In this document: piece by piece, positions 25,472 through 33,024 of the stretch
How the letters are laid out: every line of letters begins with the position of its first letter
Position numbering within the stretch: position 1 is the first letter of the stretch
Assembly: GCF_000520815.1 (NCBI RefSeq)
Contig: NZ_ASRY01000237.1
Coordinates: 1-43,597, forward strand
Source of the DNA: Paenibacillus maysiensis
Lineage (GTDB): Bacteria; Bacillota; Bacilli; Paenibacillales; Paenibacillaceae
DNA: 43,597 nucleotides
Direction of reading: 5' to 3'
Made by a program: the position numbers and the translations under genes
Notes under the pieces: model-generated
Database searches by the model: none
The model's input: the letters and a program-made list of their open reading frames with translations, nothing else
What the model was told of the DNA's origin: nothing

Positions 25472-25563
25472 CTCGTTCACTCCTATTCCGTGATGTGATT
25501 ATCCTCCCGCTGCTACTGGCAGTCAGGAGGACAAAAGGACCGTTTAATGTACGCTTCCTCCGG

Positions 25564-25971
25564 TCATTGATCAAGTGAAACAATTTCTTCCGCCTCAGCC
25601 ACCAAACGCTCGCCTACAGAAGCACGACCGCTGCCGAGTATATATCCCCGCCGACGCTTGATCACTTCAAAATAGAGATCAATTCGGTCCCCTGGCCTCG
25701 CCAAGCTATGGAATCGAACTCCATTAAGGTTGGTCATATATGAAATACCTTTTTTGTCAATCGCAGCGAATGCCGCCAATTGTGCGAGCGACTCCACGAT
25801 CAACATAGGAGGCATGTATGGATTAGCCTCTGTAATAAACCATTCACTCCAGGTAACAAGCTTGTACCCCTTCGCCCATTGCGACGTTTCGTACCCAGTC
25901 ACGCCATCCAGCAGAAGAAACGGGTACCTGTGTGGAAGCACATCCGGGATATGGATTAGCTCTTCGCTCAC
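25564..25971 (-). CDS. fusB: FabZ-like 3-hydroxyacyl-ACP dehydratase
   Basis: This 135-residue hotdog-fold dehydratase should remove water from 3-hydroxyacyl-ACP during growth of the guanidino fatty acid. The FabZ signature LPHRYPFLLLD carries catalytic His14, and MLIVESLAQ carries catalytic Glu60. The Gly usually found in MPG before this helix is Pro55. The frame is open further upstream, but that part lies inside the ketosynthase gene. I choose the GTG at 25971, four bases after the fusC stop, because GGGAGGGGG sits just upstream and the resulting length is normal for the family. The final product keeps its 3-hydroxyl, so the enzyme must not act in the last cycle. Confidence 0.88.
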   Translation of the reverse strand: MSEELIHIPDVLPHRYPFLLLDGVTGYETSQWAKGYKLVTWSEWFITEANPYMPPMLIVESLAQLAAFAAIDKKGISYMTNLNGVRFHSLARPGDRIDLYFEVIKRRRGYILGSGRASVGERLVAEAEEIVSLDQ

Positions 25972-25975
25972 AGGC

Positions 25976-27217
25976 TTATACCCCCTCCCACTTGCGAACA
26001 GCAAGACAGACGTTGTGCCCCCCGAAACCAAAGGAATTACTAATCGCCGCACGGACCTCGCGTTCCTGATATACATGCGGTACAAAATTCAGTTCAGGGG
26101 CTTCGGGATTGTCACAATTGAGTGTCGGTGGTACTTTGCCGTGGATCATGCTCTGTACAGTTGCAATTAATTCGACTGCCCCTGCTCCGCCCATTAAATG
26201 GCCTGTCATGGATTTAATAGACGATATCGCCAAATGGGGAGCATGCTCCCCAAATACCTTCTGAATGGCATTAATCTCCATGCGGTCGTTAAACGGCGTA
26301 CTCGTACCATGAGCATTGACATAGTCGATTTCCTGTGGTGTCAAGCCACCATCCTGCAGTGCGATGCTGATCGCTTCTGCCGGACCGGAGCCCGAGGGGT
26401 CTGGAGCCGTGATATGATACGCATCGGTTGTGCATCCGTAACCCGCAACCTCGGCCAAAATGGTAGCCCCGCGGTTCAAGGCATGCTCCAGCTCCTCCAG
26501 CACTAAGACCCCTGCTCCTCCGCCGATGACGAATCCATCGCGGTCCACATCAAACGGACGACTGGCCTTTTGCGGCTCTTCATTGCGTCTGGAGAGCGCA
26601 TGGATATTCGCAAAAGATGCCAAATCAAGCTGACTAAAATTAGCCTCTGATCCTCCAGCGACCACGACATCAGCCGTGCCGTACTGGATCGTACGTAATG
26701 CTTCACCAATGGCATTACTTCCTGTGGCGCAAGCCGTAACCACGGCAAACGAAGGTCCCTTGGCTCCGATAGCAATGGATATTTCACCAGGCGCTGAATT
26801 AATCATCATGGAGGAAACAAAATAAGGAGAAACCCTTTTGGGACCCAGCTTTGTTAATTTCCCGTAGTTCTCCTCTATGACGTCTAGGCCGCCTGCTCCA
26901 GAGCCGACAATAACCCCCACGCGGCCTGCATTCCGCTCATCAATCACTAATTTCGATTGCTCCATTGCCTGCCGTGCAGCCGCTAGGGCAAACTGAGTGA
27001 ACTGTGCGACTTTATTAGCTTCCTTCTTGCTCATATATTGCAACGGATCAAAGCCCGTAACCTGTGCGCCAATCTTTGTCGGAATGTCCGCTGTATCAAA
27101 AGCAGTGACAGGTCCGATGCCGCTCTTTCCTTCCAACAGTGAATTCCAGAAATCCGTAAGATTAAGCCCAACCGGCGTTACGACTCCCTGTCCTGTAACC
27201 ACAACACGTCTTCTCAC
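25976..27217 (-). CDS. fusC: FabF-type 3-oxoacyl-ACP synthase (KAS II)
   Basis: This 413-residue condensing enzyme extends an acyl chain with malonyl-ACP. With the GTG at 27217 as start, the catalytic triad falls at Cys163 (VTACATG), His303 (NAHGTST) and His340 (MTGHLMGG), the numbering of E. coli FabF, which supports this start. An AAGGA ribosome site lies 10 bases upstream; the GTG three codons earlier abuts that site. The gene follows fusD by 23 bases and precedes fusB by 4. It is presumably specialised for a cationic guanidinoacyl primer; whether it also uses short CoA primers, as FabH would, cannot be told from sequence. Confidence 0.9.
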   Translation of the reverse strand: MRRRVVVTGQGVVTPVGLNLTDFWNSLLEGKSGIGPVTAFDTADIPTKIGAQVTGFDPLQYMSKKEANKVAQFTQFALAAARQAMEQSKLVIDERNAGRVGVIVGSGAGGLDVIEENYGKLTKLGPKRVSPYFVSSMMINSAPGEISIAIGAKGPSFAVVTACATGSNAIGEALRTIQYGTADVVVAGGSEANFSQLDLASFANIHALSRRNEEPQKASRPFDVDRDGFVIGGGAGVLVLEELEHALNRGATILAEVAGYGCTTDAYHITAPDPSGSGPAEAISIALQDGGLTPQEIDYVNAHGTSTPFNDRMEINAIQKVFGEHAPHLAISSIKSMTGHLMGGAGAVELIATVQSMIHGKVPPTLNCDNPEAPELNFVPHVYQEREVRAAISNSFGFGGHNVCLAVRKWEGV

Positions 27218-27240
27218 TGTACCCACGTCCTTCGCTGAAA

Positions 27241-28941
27241 TTAATTCTTGGAAGCCTGTTGCTCGTAGAGAGGAAAGTCGCCATACACATGACTGATTTT
27301 TTCATGCACATCCGCAAGATCAGCATATACCTCGACGACCACAAGCTTGTTCTCCTGATACTTTTGCCAAGCAAGCTGAAGCTGTTCCCGGGCCTCCCCC
27401 TTGCTCCGGATTGCAAGACTTTCCACAAATTCATACTGTGGAATTTGGATTCCTGTCTTGGCCGCCTCTGAGACAAATGGGAGGGACTGCCCTGAAAGGT
27501 GCTTATAATTCATCTGATTTTGCAACCAACCATACCCGCCATTATTGAGTACGAGATAGATTAACGGTATTTGATACTGTACCGCCGTCATAAAATCCGA
27601 ACAGAAGAGATTGAACGCACCATCACCTACAAGCGCCACTACTGGACGTTCTGTTGCCACGCTTGCTCCCAAAGCAGCAGCCGCACCGAATCCAAGGCTC
27701 GTTTGGTCACTGGGAACAATTGAAAGAGAACCTTGCGTGAATCGAAAATATGGATAAAAGTAAGACCACATATCCTGTAATCCATTTTCCTGAACAAGCA
27801 CCATTTTTTCTGGAAATTCCGTCTGAATGATCTCCAGCAGCTCTGGAACGTGGATTCCAGGGGTCTTTTTCAACTCCTCCAGATAAATGGCTCTATTAGA
27901 AAATGCCTTCTGTTTACAACTTCTGATCGTTTCAAGCCACACTTCATCAGGTTTATGTCCGTACCGTTGAACCCACTGCTCTAATGCTGCATATCCATCT
28001 CCAAGTACTTTGACACCCCGGTATTCGTGTGCAAAATCCTCCAGCTCGACATTGACTTGAATTAAAGGTGTATCCTCTAGCAAAATATCCCACTCGAATG
28101 TAGCCGTTTCTTCCAATCGGCTGCCCAGCGCAATCACTACATCAGATTCCTTCCAGATTTGTCTCAGACTGAGATCCGTATAGAGCCCGGCCACCCCACA
28201 GAAAAGCTCGTCCTCTTCATCAACTGCACTCCGTCCCGAGGCGGTTGCGAACAAGGCTGCTCCGCACAGATCAGCGAATATCCCGATTACATCATTTGTA
28301 ACGGACTTCATCCCGCCTCCGACCAAAATGACAGGTCTGCGAGCAGTCTTGATAATCTCCCATGCCGCATCCAGCTCCCGAAGAGACGGAGAGCACGAAA
28401 GCTTTTCTGGCGGAATAAACTGAAGCCCTGTCGGCACAGGCTGGTCCATCAGGTTTTCGGGCAGTTCAATATAGACAGGACCTGGAGCCCCATTGATCGC
28501 CAAAAAGGCTGCCCGCTCCAGCGCCCATACAAGTCGATCCACATGCTCGACACGGTAAGCCCATTTTACGAGCGGCTTCACGAGTGAGATTTGATCTGCC
28601 TCCTGAAAGGATCGGGTACCCAGCTTGTCCCCTCCGGTGCCGAGCGCCAAAAGTAAAAGCGGAGCACCAAGGTTCTTGGCTTCCAGCAGCCCCGTAAGTG
28701 TATTACTGAGCGCAGGCCCTTTACCCACAACACATACGGACATCTGGTTGGTTGTGAGCGCATAGCCTGCTGCCATAAATACAGCATTACGCTGATCTTT
28801 GCACAGAATAAAATCCATACCGGACGAGGGGAGTGACGATACGATCTTGAGATCATCACTTGGTAATCCAAAGAGATGCCGAACCCCAGCCGATTTTAAG
28901 TAGCCAATGATGGCATCCCATGGCAATAAGCTCGCAGTCAT
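27241..28941 (-). CDS. fusD: Acetolactate synthase-like thiamine diphosphate enzyme with altered catalytic Glu
   Basis: This 566-residue protein has the three-domain layout of ThDP-dependent decarboxylases and synthases. The cofactor motif GDG-X25-NN runs from 439 to 467, and the acetolactate-synthase motifs GTRSFQEAD (108-116) and GAPGPVYIELP (151-161) are present. The position of the near-invariant catalytic Glu (nine residues before GYA) is Gln50, verified as CAG at 28792-28794. In the cluster it may act on a keto acid from arginine, as AruI does on 2-ketoarginine, or carry out a carboligation; this is inference. Its ATG overlaps the fusE stop (ATGA), with GAGGAG upstream, so the two are translationally coupled. 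That coupling suggests it hands an aldehyde to FusE. Confidence 0.85.
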   Translation of the reverse strand: MTASLLPWDAIIGYLKSAGVRHLFGLPSDDLKIVSSLPSSGMDFILCKDQRNAVFMAAGYALTTNQMSVCVVGKGPALSNTLTGLLEAKNLGAPLLLLALGTGGDKLGTRSFQEADQISLVKPLVKWAYRVEHVDRLVWALERAAFLAINGAPGPVYIELPENLMDQPVPTGLQFIPPEKLSCSPSLRELDAAWEIIKTARRPVILVGGGMKSVTNDVIGIFADLCGAALFATASGRSAVDEEDELFCGVAGLYTDLSLRQIWKESDVVIALGSRLEETATFEWDILLEDTPLIQVNVELEDFAHEYRGVKVLGDGYAALEQWVQRYGHKPDEVWLETIRSCKQKAFSNRAIYLEELKKTPGIHVPELLEIIQTEFPEKMVLVQENGLQDMWSYFYPYFRFTQGSLSIVPSDQTSLGFGAAAALGASVATERPVVALVGDGAFNLFCSDFMTAVQYQIPLIYLVLNNGGYGWLQNQMNYKHLSGQSLPFVSEAAKTGIQIPQYEFVESLAIRSKGEAREQLQLAWQKYQENKLVVVEVYADLADVHEKISHVYGDFPLYEQQASKN

Positions 28942-30161
28942 ACCAAACTCCTCTTTTCCGACAAATATTCTGCGACAATTTTTGAAATCAAAATAGGCTT
29001 CGAAACGAGCTTAAAATCGTAAAAAATATAGTTCGACATCGTGCCATAGCCACCAAAGGGCTTATTGCCCTGATCCACATCCTCAAGCGTCTCATTAATG
29101 GTCAGCGTGTGCTTCTTTCGCAGGACGTCCGCCAGGTGATTAGATCCGTATAAGCTGCAGCCCATCGCACGTTCACTGAAATAACTGGAGGAAATACGCT
29201 TGATCAGTTGCTCGTCGTCTCGGTAGCTAACCACGTTGAAGACTGGTGAAAAATACTCAATAATCTCCAAATCCTGATCTAGTTCGCTATATACAATCGT
29301 TGGCTCCATCTTTTTCGTACGGAAATCAATGCCACCGCCGTAAATAATAAACTTATCGTTCGTATTAAAATATTCCGAAACCGAATACAGCGTGTCTTTA
29401 TAGAAAATAGGGGAGTAGTTCGCGTTCGGGTCATTGTTGGCTCCAAACACGAGTTCGTCCAGCCGCTGAATCAGCAGGTTTTTGAAATTCTCCGTCACAT
29501 CCTGATGTACCAGAATGATGTCGGGTCCCAGGCAGTCTTGTCCAGAGTTGAACAATCTCATTCGAATCACATCGGCAACCGCCAGTTCCAGATCGGCATC
29601 GGGTCCGATGATAAAAGGATTTATCCCTTGTCCGTAAAAGATGTAGAGCTGTTCCTTTCGAATCTGTTTTTTGATCTTCTCCGCATTGGTATAGCTTCCA
29701 GTGAACACCACAATATCAGCTGGCATAACCGAATTTTCCATGAAAACTCTCTGGCTAACCTTACGAATATAGATGGGTAATCCATGTACAGCCTGGAGCT
29801 TTTCATGCAGCATGTTGACGTACTCGTTTACGTGAGAAGAAGGACGAAAGTCTATATTCTCAACGTACAGGGACGGAATCAAGAGGTATAATGCATAGGA
29901 GTACAAAACGACGTTGGAAGGCATAAATACAGCCATAGATCGTTGCGGGCTTGGCTGATAGGTCTGCACTTCTTGCAAAGCACCTTGCAGTGTGAGGATG
30001 GTGGAATCAATTTCTGCATTGGCGGCCCGATAGGATGAAAATTGGGTGAGAATATCCATCACTTCCTGCCGATGCTCGATCAAATAATTAAGGCACTTTA
30101 AAATTGCTTCATGCCTTTCCAAAAAAAGCGTGTTTTTTGCTAGTTCCGGATTCATACTCAT
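28938..30161 (-). CDS. fusE: Aldehyde dehydrogenase-superfamily protein, probably acylating
   Basis: This 407-residue protein belongs to the aldehyde dehydrogenase superfamily but is short (usual length about 480-500). Visible motifs are PSN with Asn83, VVFTGS at 151-156, FNSGQDC with catalytic Cys210, IEYFSPVFNV at 301-310 and NKPFGGYG at 366-373. The LELGGKNP motif, which carries the Glu general base of hydrolytic enzymes, reads FYGQGINP here, with Tyr176 at the Glu position. The cofactor-binding Lys of KPSE is Arg106. Loss of the base is typical of CoA-acylating members, so the product is probably a thioester rather than a free acid. It is not LuxC, which lacks the GQxC motif. The start ATG follows GGGAGA by 8 bases. 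Confidence 0.82.
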   Translation of the reverse strand: MSMNPELAKNTLFLERHEAILKCLNYLIEHRQEVMDILTQFSSYRAANAEIDSTILTLQGALQEVQTYQPSPQRSMAVFMPSNVVLYSYALYLLIPSLYVENIDFRPSSHVNEYVNMLHEKLQAVHGLPIYIRKVSQRVFMENSVMPADIVVFTGSYTNAEKIKKQIRKEQLYIFYGQGINPFIIGPDADLELAVADVIRMRLFNSGQDCLGPDIILVHQDVTENFKNLLIQRLDELVFGANNDPNANYSPIFYKDTLYSVSEYFNTNDKFIIYGGGIDFRTKKMEPTIVYSELDQDLEIIEYFSPVFNVVSYRDDEQLIKRISSSYFSERAMGCSLYGSNHLADVLRKKHTLTINETLEDVDQGNKPFGGYGTMSNYIFYDFKLVSKPILISKIVAEYLSEKRSLV

Positions 30162-30205
30162 GGTGCATTCTCCCTTTCCTTATGCGGTTTTTGGTAAATA
30201 CCTTG

Positions 30206-31666
30206 TTATATTTTGCGAGAAGCAACTTTCTCCAGGGCAATGCGCTCCATCTCCAGCCGATCTACTTTTCCATTGCGATTTAAAGAAAAATGGGCGAGCG
30301 GAAGCAAAAGATCGGGAAACATGTAGGAAGGAAGTACCCGATTCATCTCTTTGCGGAGTACAGACAAGGCCTGCGAGGATTCGCTTTCGATGAATGCAAC
30401 AAGCAATGTTCCTTTCGCCTCGTCCTCCAAGGTAATCACGCAGGATCGGTAACCTAGCGAACCAATCCGGTCCTCGATATAAACCGGAGATACCATATAA
30501 CCCATCCGGTTGACCGTCTTACCGCTGCGACCAATTACATACAGCATTTCGTCATCCAGATAGCCCAAATCACCCGTTTTGAACCAGCCGTCCTGTAGAA
30601 CGGACTGCGTCAGGTCTGGACGATTCAGGTAACCTTCCATGCATCCGGCACTGCGTATCCACACTTCGCCTACGATGCCGTTCGCCTGCTGATCACCAGT
30701 AGCATCCAGTATTTTCAGGTCCACACCAGGCAACGGTTTGCCACAACCTTGTGGACACTCCAGCGTCCCCAGCGTAACGTTGCCCAATTCAGAAAGGCCG
30801 TAACCATTCAGCAAGGGCTGTCCAAATATGTTGTTAAATTTCTCTTCGAGGTCTTGGGTAAGTGGAGAACCGCCTACGCACCACATGCGCACCGGAGCTT
30901 CCTTGACCATTTCCAGTTGTTCGGGTTTTCGGTTTAACATACGCAACAAGGTGTAAAAAGCAGAGGGGTTAGCGTCTACGACCGTCGCCCGGTCTTTCGT
31001 AATACTTGCAATGACGCTCCAGAGGTTTCTAGGATTGCAGATGATGAGAGAACATGATGTTAACCACCAGGAGAAGATGAGTGAAATACCATAAAAGTGA
31101 GAAAACGGTACAACAGGGAGCATATGGTCAGACGGCAGGTAGTTCATGGCGTGTATAGAATGCCTGATATTGTCCATGAAGGCTGATCCAGCTTTCACGA
31201 TTCCCTTGGGTTTTCCTGTTGTACCTGAAGAATACAGAATGAGCGCATCCGGTCTCTCGCACCACTTGTTAAAGTCGAGGGCTTCAAGCTTTGGCTCTCC
31301 CACCCAATCCGGGTGTACTGCTTCTTCTTGAATTAGATCTCGAATCAGAATAACGAGAGCATGAGGAAGTTCTAAATCGGAATCCGTAAGGATGCAACAG
31401 GCACCCGCTTCATCATAGATTTGGGCCACCTCATCGAGTACAGTCTGCTCGTCCACCACAGTCACCGAAACAGCGATATTGCACAGGGAGAACAGAGACA
31501 CAATAAACCAATAGGAATTGGCCGCTTTCAGAATCACTCTACCGTCTTCGGGAATTCCTCTGAGAGTCAACATCTGGGAGAAGATCGTAACATCCCGCTC
31601 CAGACGCTCCCTTGTCATAATCCCTTCAGGTGAGATAATACGGCAATCCGTATGCGTAACAATCAC
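30206..31666 (-). CDS. fusF: AMP-forming acyl-CoA/ACP ligase
   Basis: This 486-residue member of the adenylate-forming (ANL) family activates a carboxylate with ATP and transfers it to a thiol. Its motifs are in order: [11 protein letters not shown] (145-155), NGYGLSE (287-293), TGDLG (364-368) and the C-terminal NGKVDR with the catalytic Lys (465-470). It could activate the guanidino primer, or reload free guanidino hydroxy acid for the starter C domain of FusA; the sequence does not decide. The GTG at 31666 has a strong AAGGAGGG site about 7 bases upstream. It lies 12 bases after fusG and 44 before fusE. It has no fused carrier protein. Confidence 0.85.
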   Translation of the reverse strand: MIVTHTDCRIISPEGIMTRERLERDVTIFSQMLTLRGIPEDGRVILKAANSYWFIVSLFSLCNIAVSVTVVDEQTVLDEVAQIYDEAGACCILTDSDLELPHALVILIRDLIQEEAVHPDWVGEPKLEALDFNKWCERPDALILYSSGTTGKPKGIVKAGSAFMDNIRHSIHAMNYLPSDHMLPVVPFSHFYGISLIFSWWLTSCSLIICNPRNLWSVIASITKDRATVVDANPSAFYTLLRMLNRKPEQLEMVKEAPVRMWCVGGSPLTQDLEEKFNNIFGQPLLNGYGLSELGNVTLGTLECPQGCGKPLPGVDLKILDATGDQQANGIVGEVWIRSAGCMEGYLNRPDLTQSVLQDGWFKTGDLGYLDDEMLYVIGRSGKTVNRMGYMVSPVYIEDRIGSLGYRSCVITLEDEAKGTLLVAFIESESSQALSVLRKEMNRVLPSYMFPDLLLPLAHFSLNRNGKVDRLEMERIALEKVASRKI

Positions 31667-31678
31667 AGCGTTCCCTCC

Positions 31679-32449
31679 TTACATCCCCGTAATATGGTAT
31701 CCTGCATCAACATGGATAACTTCTCCCGTAATGCCTCTCGATAAATGGGAAAATAAGAATAACGCGGTATCTCCAACTTCGGACGTATCGACCGACTTGC
31801 GTAGGGGCGTCGTCTCTTCAATATGCTTTAGCATCGTGCTAAAATCCTTAATCCCGTAAGCGGCCAAAGTCCGTATGGGACCAGCCGAAATCGCATTGAC
31901 ACGAATACCATAAGTACCCAGATCATTCGACAGATAACGCATGCTTGCTTCCAGTGAAGCCTTCGCCACACCCATAACGTTGTAATTCTTGATCGCTCGT
32001 TCTGCGCCAATATACGTCATGGTGACGATACTTCCACCCTCCGTCATCAGCGGGTAAACCCGTCGGGAAACAGCAGCCAGAGAGTAGGCACTGATTTCTT
32101 GAGCAATGGCGAATCCCTCGCGAGAAGTGTCGACGAACAGACCGTCCAAATCCTCAGCCTTAGCATAGGCAACACTGTGAAAATAACCATGCAGGACGCC
32201 TACTTTCTCCTTTAGAAAATCCGCCAGTGCATCCAATTCTTCATCGCTTTGTACATTACAGGGACAGACAATGGACCCCGGAATCGTTTCAACGAGCTTT
32301 AGGACCCGATCTGCAACCCTCTCATTTTCGTAAGTAAAAATGAGCCTTGCTCCTTCAGCAGCTAAAGATTGGGCTGTCCCCCAGGCAATACTCCTGTTGT
32401 TAGCCACACCCATAATCAAAATGTTCTTACCACTCAGCAGTGCTGCCAC
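31679..32449 (-). CDS. fusG: FabI-type enoyl-ACP reductase
   Basis: This 256-residue NADH-dependent enoyl reductase of the short-chain dehydrogenase fold is the first gene of the operon. With the GTG at 32449 as start, the catalytic pair in YNVMGVAK is Tyr156/Lys163, exactly the E. coli FabI numbering. An upstream in-frame GTG at 32458 lies inside the GAGGTGA ribosome site and is rejected. The nucleotide-binding loop GVANNRSIAWG is intact. It should reduce the double bond in each elongation cycle of the guanidino fatty acid. No 3-oxoacyl reductase or carrier protein accompanies it, so host FabG and ACP must complete the cycle. A side effect could be altered triclosan susceptibility, but nothing in the sequence tests that. 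Confidence 0.9.
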   Translation of the reverse strand: MAALLSGKNILIMGVANNRSIAWGTAQSLAAEGARLIFTYENERVADRVLKLVETIPGSIVCPCNVQSDEELDALADFLKEKVGVLHGYFHSVAYAKAEDLDGLFVDTSREGFAIAQEISAYSLAAVSRRVYPLMTEGGSIVTMTYIGAERAIKNYNVMGVAKASLEASMRYLSNDLGTYGIRVNAISAGPIRTLAAYGIKDFSTMLKHIEETTPLRKSVDTSEVGDTALFLFSHLSRGITGEVIHVDAGYHITGM

Positions 32450-32502
32450 AGAAATCACCTCTCTTGTCTTACATTTTTCGACAAAAAAACAACTTAATTT
32501 CG

Positions 32503-32524
32503 TATGTCTACATATATAGACATA
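32503..32524. promoter_or_regulatory. Palindrome in the fus leader, candidate operator
   Basis: The arms TATGTCTA (32503-32510) and TAGACATA (32517-32524) are perfect inverted repeats around six bases. The site lies between the candidate promoter and the fusG ribosome site, where a bound repressor would block transcription. The octamer TGTCTACA (32505-32512) also occurs at 33653-33660, next to the promoter of the neighbouring membrane-protein gene. Confidence 0.45.
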
Positions 32525-32542
32525 TGTAATCTTTTCTGGATT

Positions 32543-32572
32543 ATTATCATGCTAGTTGCCAAAGTTAAACAA
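32543..32572 (-). promoter_or_regulatory. Candidate fus operon promoter
   Basis: On the minus strand a -35-like TTGTTT (32567-32572) and a -10-like GATAAT (32543-32548) are separated by 18 bases. Transcription would start near 32535, about 85 bases before the fusG start. The hexamers are imperfect, as expected for a regulated gene; the published fus operon was reported to be under AbrB-type control (from memory). No other better match was seen between here and fusG. Confidence 0.35.
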
Positions 32573-32785
32573 TCGACGTTTTAGGCAAATACAACAATTA
32601 TTTTAAAATTTATGAGGATTGGCAGGACACTATTCTGCGGATGAGCTCGGCTGTAATCAAAGGTCCCATTCCTTCGGGAATTCAAGCGCGCTCCATACGA
32701 TAGCTTGTCCTGCCATACCCAGCAACAACATAAGCTGGGCCCTTATCATGTCAGCTTATGAAAACTGCACTGCTTCTGTTTGTCT

Positions 32786-32971
32786 GTGTTCAAATCGGAA
32801 GGAATCCATGCAAGTGAAAAGATGGAAGGCAAAAATGAGGTGACTGTCAAAGCGAGTTCAATATACTTTTCAAATATTTTGTACATATTCTCATAATAGC
32901 GATGGACTCAGCAAACTACCGGAAGTGACAACTTCATTTTTTACCATCAATGTCCCTTCCGATTTGAACAT
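32786..32971. repeat. 184-bp inverted repeat with two convergent homologous mini-ORFs
   Basis: A 16-base sequence at 32787-32802 (TGTTCAAATCGGAAGG) recurs exactly inverted at 32955-32970. Similarity continues inward for 40-55 bases with gaps. Read as protein, the plus arm (GTG at 32786 to stop 32896) and the minus arm (ATG at 32971 to stop 32891) both begin with FKSEG and share KNEV. The length differences between arms are 15 and 3 bases, so the frame is kept, and the two stop codons abut. It may be a pair of small peptide genes, or the paired ends of a small non-autonomous mobile element. Confidence 0.5.
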
Positions 32972-33024
32972 CCTGATTGATCGGTCTTATTTCATCCGAG
33001 TGTAAAGCCTTATACTGCTTAGGG

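Larger units (their letters stand above)
32450..33024. other. fus upstream region, rich in inverted repeats
   Basis: No established gene is present. From the operon outward it holds an 8-bp palindrome (32503-32524), a possible promoter (32543-32572), a 9-bp inverted repeat enclosing a UUCG-capped hairpin (32621-32714), a 9-bp hairpin (32729-32760) and a 184-bp inverted repeat with two mini-ORFs (32787-32970). I looked for T-box, guanidine and amino-acid riboswitch consensus elements in the leader and recognised none. No clear T-tract terminator was seen after the membrane-protein gene that ends at 33025. Confidence 0.6.

Noticed and set aside
25472..25480. GTG three codons upstream as fusA start
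   Set aside because: The GTG is part of the AGGAGTGA ribosome site; the ATG at 25471 has correct spacing.
25972..26085. Longer dehydratase beginning inside the ketosynthase gene
   Set aside because: The extra N-terminus has no family similarity, and a GTG after the fusC stop has a strong ribosome site and gives the normal FabZ length.
28938..30161. LuxC-type fatty acyl reductase identity for FusE
   Set aside because: The GQDC catalytic motif and PFGGYG motif are those of the aldehyde dehydrogenase superfamily, which LuxC lacks.
32450..32620. Guanidine, T-box or other known riboswitch in the fus leader
   Set aside because: I looked for one because the product contains a guanidino group, but no consensus element was recognisable; a covariance-model search would be decisive.
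32621..32714. tRNA-like folding of the 94-base inverted-repeat segment
   Set aside because: There is no T-arm GGTTCGAATCC-type block, no anticodon arm and no proper cloverleaf spacing.
32619..32843. 74-residue plus-strand frame upstream of fus
   Set aside because: It crosses several inverted repeats, has no ribosome site and no protein-like features; only the shorter paired frames in the 184-bp repeat are of interest.
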